This document shows positions 50,390 through 57,007 of a stretch of DNA of 64,000 nt, piece by piece (the stretch's first letter is position 1; each line of letters opens with the position of its first letter). Below the pieces are notes generated by a model. That model saw only the letters and a list, made by a program, of their open reading frames with translations, was not told the DNA's origin and did no database searches. A program made the position numbers and the translations under genes. The DNA comes from Subtercola endophyticus (lineage in GTDB: Bacteria > Actinomycetota > Actinomycetes > Actinomycetales > Microbacteriaceae), in NCBI RefSeq assembly GCF_021044565.1, contig NZ_CP087997.1:1054001-1118000 (forward strand), written 5' to 3'.

Positions 50390-51094
50390 CTACTTCGCGG
50401 AGGGGTCAGGGTCGCCCTTGTTGACAAAGGTGACCGAGCCGTCGTCACGGGAGCCATCGGCGCCGACCGCAGCGAAACTGTAGGTGTGCGGGCCGTAACA
50501 GCTGAACGGCACCACAACCGATCCTGTCGCGGGCAGAGGCCCCTCGAATGGGTTCGCCACAGGATCGTCGGTGTCGACGCCGATGTACACCGCAGTGGTA
50601 TCGCGTGCCGAGTAGTCGAACGAGAGATCAAAATTCAACTGGGCAGGCACGGCGTCGGTGCCGGTCACGCAGACGACCTGAACGCCGTGGGTGTTGAACA
50701 CCTGCATCAACGGCTTTTTCACCTCGGTCGGGGTCGGAGATGGCGCGCTCTCGCCTGAGCCACCTGCGCTGGAGCCGCCCCCGTCGGAGCCGCCCGCTCC
50801 GGAGCCGCCTCCCGAGTTCGTGCCGGAGTCGGTACCCGAATCCACTCCGGATGCAGCGCCGCTCGACTCCGTCGATGAAGACGTCGCGCGGGGTGTCGCC
50901 GTCGGGGCAGACGTCACCGTACTCGACGGCGTCGCGGTCACAGGTGCGCTTGCGGTCACGGTCGACGGGCTGAAGAGGATGAACGCCAGCAGCACGACTA
51001 TTGCGAGCAGCAGAACCCCGATCGCGCAGAGAACCACCAGCAGCGGCACGTTTCGTGAGCGGGGCCCGGGTTGGGTCGAGTAGGGCTCGCTCAC
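50390..51094 (-). CDS. Single-pass membrane protein with Ser/Gly-rich linker and extracytoplasmic domain
   Basis: 234 residues from GTG 51094, which has AAGGAG 6 nt upstream. A short cytoplasmic part, one transmembrane helix (~16-42), then ~75 residues rich in Thr, Ser and Gly (repeated SG and GSG units), and a C-terminal domain of about 100 residues with beta-strand character (VVCVTGTDAVPAQLNFDLSFDYSARDTTAVYIGVD, VVVPFSCYGPHTYSFAAVG) and two Cys. No family is recognised. The topology fits a surface-displayed Ig-like domain on a flexible stalk. Confidence 0.72.
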   Translation of the reverse strand: MSEPYSTQPGPRSRNVPLLVVLCAIGVLLLAIVVLLAFILFSPSTVTASAPVTATPSSTVTSAPTATPRATSSSTESSGAASGVDSGTDSGTNSGGGSGAGGSDGGGSSAGGSGESAPSPTPTEVKKPLMQVFNTHGVQVVCVTGTDAVPAQLNFDLSFDYSARDTTAVYIGVDTDDPVANPFEGPLPATGSVVVPFSCYGPHTYSFAAVGADGSRDDGSVTFVNKGDPDPSAK

Positions 51095-51275
51095 AGGCGA
51101 CTCCTTGCACAGATCACGGTCGATGTCGGCAGAATTTGCAGGATGCACGGAAGGTCGTGGGTTCCCGCCGGAAGAGCGTCATCGATCTATCTGATTCGCA
51201 GATTACCAGTCGACCTGGTGCGGCGAAAGCTCGGGTGTCGGCAGCGCAAGCGGTAGCGGTAGCCTTGAGGCACTC

Positions 51276-51824
51276 ATGGCAGACAACACCGAACACCCCG
51301 TCTCTACGACCGATTCTCTCGAAGCCCGGCTCGACGCCGAACAGGAGCGTTCGGGCGCAGCCAGCGTCGTGCGCCGGGCGGTGTCGCTGCTCTCGGGCGG
51401 GTACGAAGGCGAAGACTTCTTACGCGTGGTGGGCGGCGACCACGCTGAGGGCATTCTGGGTGGCGCTCCCGCGCTGTACTGGCCCGAGGTGTGGGGCGCT
51501 CGTGCTCTGCTCTACGTGTGGGACGACTCGGCGGCTCCGGCCGTGATCGCCGGCCTACGCAACCAGGCGTGGCGTGTGCGCGAGATGTGCGCCAAGGTCT
51601 GCGCTGAACGCAGAATCGGCACAGCCGCAGAGCTTTCCAGGCTCACCACCGACGAACGCCCTCGGGTGCGCTCGGCCGGCGCACACGCCCTCGCCGCGGT
51701 CGGCGACGCCGGCACCGGCGACGGCACTGCAGAGAGACTCACGGCCATGCTGCGAGATCCCGACAAGAATGTGCGCCGATCCGCGCAGCAGGCCCTGGCC
51801 GCCTTCACCGAACGTTCTGCGTGA
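51276..51824 (+). CDS. HEAT-repeat domain protein
   Basis: 182 residues. The second half has two HEAT-type helix pairs (AAPAVIAGLRNQAWRVREMCAKVCAERR and ERLTAMLRDPDKNVRRSAQQALAAF), the phycocyanin-lyase-like / HEAT signature of protein-protein interaction. The N-terminus is unremarkable. ATG 51276 has TGAGG 6 nt upstream. Cytoplasmic; partner unknown. It stands alone, with the promoter in the 181-bp divergent gap from 51094. Confidence 0.8.
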   Translation: MADNTEHPVSTTDSLEARLDAEQERSGAASVVRRAVSLLSGGYEGEDFLRVVGGDHAEGILGGAPALYWPEVWGARALLYVWDDSAAPAVIAGLRNQAWRVREMCAKVCAERRIGTAAELSRLTTDERPRVRSAGAHALAAVGDAGTGDGTAERLTAMLRDPDKNVRRSAQQALAAFTERSA

Positions 51825-51851
51825 TGGCGTGCGGCAACGCCGGGGGCTTTC

Positions 51852-51906
51852 GTCGGAGCTGACGCCGCATCCCTGCAATACGCGGCCATGACGCGTCAGC
51901 TCCGAC
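51852..51906. terminator. Bidirectional hairpin after the HEAT-repeat gene
   Basis: GTCGGAGCTGACGC (51852-51865) pairs perfectly over 14 bp with 51893-51906 around a 27-nt loop, between convergent genes. Confidence 0.6.
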
Positions 51907-51953
51907 CGGAGCGACGAGAACTCTCCGCGAGCAGCTTCTGCCGGGCCGCCTAC

Positions 51954-52017
51954 GTCGACCGCTGGGCTTGTCGACCGCTGAGCTAGTCGACCGCTCGGCT
52001 TGTCGACCGCTGGGCTA
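51954..52017. repeat. Four tandem 16-bp repeats overlapping a stop codon
   Basis: GTCGACCGCTGGGCTT-like units occur four times at 51954, 51970, 51986 and 52002 with one to three changes each. The last unit supplies the stop codon of the minus-strand gene at 52015, so unit loss could extend that protein. Confidence 0.85.
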
Positions 52018-52545
52018 CGTCAGCGGCTCGAGCTTGGTCGCGCCCACGACCAGAGTCACGCGGTCGAGTTCGCCATCGGGCGTTATGGCGAGAACCCTCG
52101 TCTGCGTCTCCTTCTTGCGGGCGCGCACCGCCCAGGCGATCGTCCAGAGGAAGGCCGTCATGAAAACGAGCAGCACGTTCAGGCACAGTGGTATCGAGTT
52201 GCGTTTCTCGAGCACAACCTGGCGTGAGTCGGCCACGGTCACGACCCAGCCGCGGCGTTCCCACGACTGCATCTCGGTGCGCACCGAATTGCTATAGACG
52301 GGAAAGCCGGTGGCAGGCACGTCGATCGCCTCCGTCTTCAGAAAGACACAGGAGCAGTGCGCGGCGAATCGGCACGAAGCCGCTCGATCCGCGTGATCCG
52401 ATCTCGCAGCCTCAATCGACCGCTCGGGATGATTCGACCGCCCCGCATCGTTCGGCCGCCCAGCATCGTTCGGCCCCTCAGACAGATCTGGCTGGTCGCG
52501 CTCCGACCGACGAGTGGGGCTGAGAACGAGCTGCGTCTGACTCAT
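52015..52545 (-). CDS. Hypothetical membrane protein with repeat-bearing N-terminus
   Basis: 176 residues. The first ~60 residues are charged and repetitive (PNDAGRPNDAGRSNHPERS), then a soluble stretch, one transmembrane helix (~125-145, SIPLCLNVLLVFMTAFLWTIAWAV) and a basic cytoplasmic-like end (RARKKETQTRV). The end reads as a small beta domain. No family is recognised; the start may lie further in, after the repeats. The stop lies inside the 16-bp tandem repeat. Confidence 0.6.
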   Translation of the reverse strand: MSQTQLVLSPTRRSERDQPDLSEGPNDAGRPNDAGRSNHPERSIEAARSDHADRAASCRFAAHCSCVFLKTEAIDVPATGFPVYSNSVRTEMQSWERRGWVVTVADSRQVVLEKRNSIPLCLNVLLVFMTAFLWTIAWAVRARKKETQTRVLAITPDGELDRVTLVVGATKLEPLT

Positions 52546-52622
52546 GGTGTCAGTCTATTTCACCGAAGCAGACTCGTTCGGCGGTCACGAGACAACACTC
52601 GACTCACAGATGGCCATGGCGC

Positions 52623-52628
52623 TACGGT
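52623..52628 (+). promoter_or_regulatory. Predicted -10 element of a leaderless promoter
   Basis: TACGGT ends 6 nt before ATG 52635, and TCGACT, a partial -35, lies 18 nt upstream of it. No ribosome binding site is present. Confidence 0.4.
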
Positions 52629-52634
52629 GTCGTC

Positions 52635-53135
52635 ATGGCCTCATCAGCACACAACTCAGACGCCCAAGCCCGCGACGACGAGGTAGCCGGCCTCCGACCC
52701 GGTGTAGAACGAAAACATCTGCGTACGACACTGCCCGCCAGGGTGGTACTGCGCGGCATCGGGCGCGAGCACAACTCCGAAGACGGGGAATACGAGGAAC
52801 CCGAGGTGCGGCTGATCGGCGAATCGTACGTCGTGGCGGTCGTAGACGGCGGCACCATCGACATCTACGCGGGAGCCTCGCCCGTGCATCACACCGCATC
52901 GATTCCCACGGATCGCGTCGTGGGCGTCGAGACGGCCCGTAATTTCGACTACACCCCGCCGCGCATCAACCCCACTCTGCGGCTGAAGCTCGCCGAGGAG
53001 GGCACCGAGCCCCTCGACCTCGACCTTGAGATTTTCGACCTCGAGGGTGGCGAGCTGCAGCAGAAGACCGACATCACAGCGGATGTCGCGTGGTGGGTTT
53101 CGGCGACCGGTTCGCCGTCGGCCGGCACCGAGTAG
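52635..53135 (+). CDS. Hypothetical protein
   Basis: 166 residues, acidic, no membrane segment or signal. Alternating hydrophobic residues (VRLIGESYVVAVVDGGTIDIYAG, PTLRLKLAEEGTEPLDLDLEIFDLEGGELQQKTDI) suggest a beta-rich fold. Strong GC3 bias and the leaderless-type promoter support it as real. Followed by a 34-codon charged ORF 25 nt downstream. No family recognised. Confidence 0.7.
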   Translation: MASSAHNSDAQARDDEVAGLRPGVERKHLRTTLPARVVLRGIGREHNSEDGEYEEPEVRLIGESYVVAVVDGGTIDIYAGASPVHHTASIPTDRVVGVETARNFDYTPPRINPTLRLKLAEEGTEPLDLDLEIFDLEGGELQQKTDITADVAWWVSATGSPSAGTE

Positions 53136-53160
53136 CGTACGAGAAAGGTTGGAGCCCGTA

Positions 53161-53265
53161 ATGTCGAACAAGACGCCCGAAGAAGAACGCATTCAGAAAG
53201 AACAGGAAGCCCGCGACAGAGAGAAGGCGCGCGAGGAGGAGGCTGAAGAGCGCCGACTCGAATAG
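53161..53265 (+). CDS. 34-residue highly charged small protein
   Basis: ATG 53161 is preceded by GGTTGGAG at ideal distance (about 6 nt). The product is almost entirely Glu, Arg, Lys and Gln (MSNKTPEEERIQKEQEARD and so on), predicting one continuous charged helix. It follows the gene at 52635 by 25 nt and is probably cotranscribed. Too short for family recognition. Confidence 0.5.
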   Translation: MSNKTPEEERIQKEQEARDREKAREEEAEERRLE

Positions 53266-53296
53266 ATGACGTGGATGAGGTCTGGGCCGCCCCGGC

Positions 53297-54049
53297 TCAG
53301 CTGTTGAGCACGTAGGCCTGGTCTGACCAGCCGCTGCCGACGCCGACGTTGACGAAGATCTGCTGGTCGGCCTCCAGAATCTGCACAGTGAACGTCTGCA
53401 GATATCCGGTCGCAGGGTCGACGCCGACCGACGACGGCCCGCTGACGGAGCCGATGGGGTCGTAGGTGACCGGCAGGGTGGCGGGAAAGTCGCTGGGATC
53501 TCGCGACGTGCTGACGGAGTTGGTGCTGCTCGGCGTCGAGTTCAGCGTGAACGGGCCGACCGGGATGACGTGTCCGAAGAAGTCGTTGATCACGACCTGA
53601 CCGAGATTGACCTGAAAGACGGTTGCCACGCCCATCGTGTAACCCGGCGACGTGGCGGTGATGACGGCACTCTCGCCGAGCGCCAAGAAATCGCTGAGTG
53701 CGTTGCCGGTACCTGTTCCGTCATCGAGAAAGAAGGTGCCGTCGGGGTAGAGCGAGATCGTCGAACTCGTTGTGATGCCGTTCGGCGCCGTGATGCTGAT
53801 GAACGACGGGTACGAGCCATCCGGTGCCGCGCTCACCTCACCGCTGATGTCGACCACGATGCCGCCGTCGGTGCTGTAGGGGGAGTGGTCGAAAGTGATG
53901 GCGCCGAGCACGGTCGAGGCGGCTGCGGCGGGCGCAGCGAGAGCGAGACCGACAACAGGCGCCGACCACGCCGCACCTTTGACGACGGAGCGACGGCTGA
54001 GGCGCGGTCGGGCTTCGGGGGCAGAGTCGACGGCTTCGTTCTGAGTCAC
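53297..54049 (-). CDS. Tat-exported protein of unknown function (paralogue of 41889-42593)
   Basis: 250 residues from GTG 54049. The twin-arginine signal SRRSVVKGAAWSAPVVG is followed by a hydrophobic core and an AAAAS cleavage site, nearly identical to that of the protein at 41889. The mature part (~205 residues) is rich in Ser, Thr, Gly and Pro with beta-strand pattern and one long acidic loop; no Cys or catalytic motif. AAGG precedes the GTG at 8 nt. A longer start at 54154 would place 35 residues before the signal. Confidence 0.75.
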   Translation of the reverse strand: MTQNEAVDSAPEARPRLSRRSVVKGAAWSAPVVGLALAAPAAAASTVLGAITFDHSPYSTDGGIVVDISGEVSAAPDGSYPSFISITAPNGITTSSTISLYPDGTFFLDDGTGTGNALSDFLALGESAVITATSPGYTMGVATVFQVNLGQVVINDFFGHVIPVGPFTLNSTPSSTNSVSTSRDPSDFPATLPVTYDPIGSVSGPSSVGVDPATGYLQTFTVQILEADQQIFVNVGVGSGWSDQAYVLNS

Positions 54050-54326
54050 GGCGGGTACCTTGCGCTGGGCGATGCGGGAACCGCTCGTCAGGAGTCTGAG
54101 CGACGTGATGCACGGCACCGTTACGAATGGTGCACTGAATTGCTGTCGCACCACGTGCGCGCCAACGAACTCATGATCAGACTACAGGCGCGCGGGAGCG
54201 GCTGAGGTCGTCGGCGGCTCCACGTCGTTGCACCGACGAAGGGCTGCCGCACGTGTACCAACTGATGCTCGGCTGAAGAAGCGTCAAAACGCAAGCGTTC
54301 AGTTCTTGCGCCAGAACAGGAGCTGA

Positions 54327-54494
54327 GCTGATGATTCCGCATCCGCATCCGCATCGGCGTCACCGTCGCATCGATTGCCCGCGATCTCCGACTCATCCTT
54401 CGGCATCGTGGGCGGCCTCTGGCTGTCAGTCGCCCTGCTCGCGGTCGCCGGCATCGTCGTCTTGTTTCAGCGCCATCCGGGGCGCGGCGGGTGA
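54327..54494 (+). other. Possible 3' end of a lost membrane protein gene, overlapping the SURF1 tail
   Basis: In one plus-strand frame, after a TGA at 54324, the sequence reads Ser/Ala-rich, then SSFGIVGGLWLSVALLAVAGI, a good membrane helix, then FQRHPGRGG and TGA at 54492. Its codons have the high GC3 of real genes, but the only in-frame starts are weak (TTG 54375). It overlaps the last 23 codons of SURF1. The rest of the 376-bp gap 54050-54425 holds the Tat-gene promoter and nothing else I can support. Confidence 0.3.
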
Positions 54495-55562
54495 CACGAC
54501 GCGCGGTGCCGCCGTCGGGCCGACGGTCTTGCCCGCAACGCTCCCCGTGCCGGTGCCTGACGACAGGCCCCAGCGGGTGAGCGGCAGAAAGCCGTCGATC
54601 TCCTCGTCTTCGAGTTCTTCGTCGGTGAACGGCTTGCGTGCACGCTTACGCATGCGTGCGGATGCCCGCTCCCTCTCTTCCGGGTCGTCGGAGTTCAGCT
54701 CGCGGTGCACTTTGCGCGCGGCCAGACCGAGCGCAAAGAAGCCGAGCAGCGCGAAGAACAGCCATTGCACCATGTACGAGATGTGTGTGCCCACGTCTTC
54801 GACGGGCATCGAGGTCTGCGTATTCGTGAGCCCAGCTTCAGCGGCAGGAGCCTGGCTGTTCAACAAGCCGTAGGCCCCGGTATAGAGGTCTCCGCCCGTC
54901 GTCTGCTGAATGCGGGGCAGCGTGATCGACTGGATCTGGTTTCCCGTCGTCGAGCCGGTACCGAGCGGTGCCTCGCTGGGCCTCAGCTGCACGACCACGC
55001 TCACGGTGCCCGACGTCGGTCGAGGTATCGAATCCGGATTCAGCGCGTCGGTGGGCGACGGCTGCACCCAGCCCCGGTCGACGAGAAAAACGGAGCCGTC
55101 GCTCAGCTGCAGGGGAGTGACCACCTCGAAGCCATTAGTTCCGCTGTTCGAACGGTTGCGCACGACGAGTTCTTCGTTCGCGAGGTACACGCCCGTCACG
55201 CTGACCCGCTGCCAGTTCTGGCTGGCGTCGTAGGAGCCGAGGGTCGGCAGCGCCAGCTCGATCGGTACCGGCTCAGCCGAGAAGTTCGCGGCGACGACGG
55301 CGTTGTCGGCCGACGCCTGCTGGCCGCGGTCGAATTGCCAATTCGCCAGAAAGAGGCAGATGATCGCGAAGAGAATGGCGGCCGCGGTATAGGCCAGCCA
55401 GCGACCCGTGCGCAGAAACTGCCACCCGGTCATGCCGTCGGTGACGGTGTCGTACACGGCGATCGGACCCGCAGGCCGGGTGAGGGGTCGCGCGAGCTCA
55501 CCGGCGCGCCGACGTTCGACCTCAGCCGAACGCTGAGTCGTCGTCGGTGGCTCTTCGATCAC
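54426..55562 (-). CDS. SURF1 family protein
   Basis: 378 residues. Cytochrome c oxidase assembly factor family. It has the two-helix topology (one helix at ~52-74, RTGRWLAYTAAAILFAIICLFLANWQFDRG, and one at ~260-283) flanking a periplasmic domain with VSVTGVYLANEELVVRNRSN and VFLVDRGWV, the SURF1 signatures. The cytoplasmic C-tail (~95 residues) is long; its last part may be readthrough into older sequence (see 54327). GTG 55562 is in frame with the family start. Confidence 0.9.
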   Translation of the reverse strand: MIEEPPTTTQRSAEVERRRAGELARPLTRPAGPIAVYDTVTDGMTGWQFLRTGRWLAYTAAAILFAIICLFLANWQFDRGQQASADNAVVAANFSAEPVPIELALPTLGSYDASQNWQRVSVTGVYLANEELVVRNRSNSGTNGFEVVTPLQLSDGSVFLVDRGWVQPSPTDALNPDSIPRPTSGTVSVVVQLRPSEAPLGTGSTTGNQIQSITLPRIQQTTGGDLYTGAYGLLNSQAPAAEAGLTNTQTSMPVEDVGTHISYMVQWLFFALLGFFALGLAARKVHRELNSDDPEERERASARMRKRARKPFTDEELEDEEIDGFLPLTRWGLSSGTGTGSVAGKTVGPTAAPRVVSPAAPRMALKQDDDAGDREQGD

Positions 55563-55597
55563 CCGTACAGCTTATGACGCGGCGCCTGAGGAGTCGG

Positions 55598-56980
55598 TCA
55601 GCCTTCCGAAACAGAGGGATGCCCAGCCTTCAGCCGGTAGAACAAGAACGGCACCGCCGACACGAGACAGCTGATCGCGGGCACGATCGTGATCGAGAGA
55701 AAAATCGTGTTCTGCATCGCGGGAGTCACTGTGACGCCGTCTTGGTACCCGGCGAGAACGACGAAGAACCCGAACACGAGAACGGCCAGCGCATTCATGA
55801 TCTTCGAGACGAAGGTCAGCGACGCGAACGAGATGCCGTCGTTGCGCACACCGGTGCGCGCCTCGGCATCGTCGACTGCGTCGGCGATCATGGTCGCCTG
55901 CACCACGCCGAAGATTCCCAGCGTCAGCCCGGTCAGAAAGATGAAGACAGCAAGGGCGACGAGGCTCTGAAATCCGACGAGATACATGGCCACGTAGAAC
56001 ACCGCGCCGGCGATGGAGCTGCTCACCATCAGGCGCCGGGCCGACATCAGTCGCAGCAGTCGTGGCGTGAAGAACGACGCAATGACAAGCCCGAGGATGA
56101 TCGCGGCCCCGATGAACGTGAAGTACCCCGCGTTTCCGTACGCGATGACGACGAACACCGCCCCGCCCGCCTGCACGATGAACCGCCCGAAGCCGAGCAC
56201 CGAGCCGATCAGCACCATCAGCAGGGGAGTGTTGTGAAAGAGCTCGCGGAACAGCTGCCGGAACTTCAGGCGCGGCTTGCCGATCTCTTGCGGCCGCTCG
56301 CGCCCGAATACGAACGCGAACAGATACAGCCCCATGCCGACGATGGCGATCGCGAACACCGCCCGCGACCATCCGCTCGCCGTGGTCTGTTCCGCCGCGC
56401 CCGCGGGCGCGAAGCTCAGCGCCTGGGCCAGCCAGGGCATGCCGAGCGTTGCCAGCCCCAGCGAGATGGCTCCGAAGGCGCGAACCCGCGAAATGACGCG
56501 GTTGCGGGCGACAGGGTCGCTGAACGCCGAGCCGATGAGCCCCCAGAGCGGCACGTCGCACACGGTGTAAGCGAATCCCCAGAGCACGTAGACGACCCCG
56601 AAGTAGACGAGCTGTGTCGACTCGTCAGCGGCCGGAACGGTGAACAGCAGCCCGGTCAGCAGGGCGACGGGTGCTGCGGAGAACAGGATGAACGGGCGCA
56701 TCTTGCCCCAGCGCGTGCGGGTCATGTCGATGATGCTGCCCATCACCGGGTCGCTGATCGCATCGAGAATCTTCGCGAGCGCGATGATCGTGGTGACGAC
56801 CGCGATGCCGGCGGTGGAAAGGTGCGCGTACTGCAGCAGGTACACCAGCAAGAACGTGGTGACCGTGGTGAGAATCGCGTTCTGCCCGAAACCCGCCGTC
56901 ACGATGGCCCTGCTCTGCGTTCGAGCGGAGGGGGTTCGTGTCGCCGGCGGCGGTGCAGACGGCGCTGTCTGCGTGCTCAT
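55598..56980 (-). CDS. GPH family sugar/glycoside:cation symporter (MFS)
   Basis: 460 residues, twelve predicted helices. The GPH signature is clear: DPVMGSIIDMTRTRWGKMRPFILF, and AYTVCDVPLWGLIGSAFSDPVARNRVISRVR in the sixth-helix region. Members take up melibiose, lactose, xylosides and other glycosides with Na+ or H+. Its start is 27 nt after the alpha-mannosidase stop on the same strand, so it probably imports the substrate of that enzyme, for example a mannoside. Confidence 0.9.
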   Translation of the reverse strand: MSTQTAPSAPPPATRTPSARTQSRAIVTAGFGQNAILTTVTTFLLVYLLQYAHLSTAGIAVVTTIIALAKILDAISDPVMGSIIDMTRTRWGKMRPFILFSAAPVALLTGLLFTVPAADESTQLVYFGVVYVLWGFAYTVCDVPLWGLIGSAFSDPVARNRVISRVRAFGAISLGLATLGMPWLAQALSFAPAGAAEQTTASGWSRAVFAIAIVGMGLYLFAFVFGRERPQEIGKPRLKFRQLFRELFHNTPLLMVLIGSVLGFGRFIVQAGGAVFVVIAYGNAGYFTFIGAAIILGLVIASFFTPRLLRLMSARRLMVSSSIAGAVFYVAMYLVGFQSLVALAVFIFLTGLTLGIFGVVQATMIADAVDDAEARTGVRNDGISFASLTFVSKIMNALAVLVFGFFVVLAGYQDGVTVTPAMQNTIFLSITIVPAISCLVSAVPFLFYRLKAGHPSVSEG

Positions 56981-57007
56981 GGCTCAGCCTCTCTGTGTCT
57001 TCATCGG

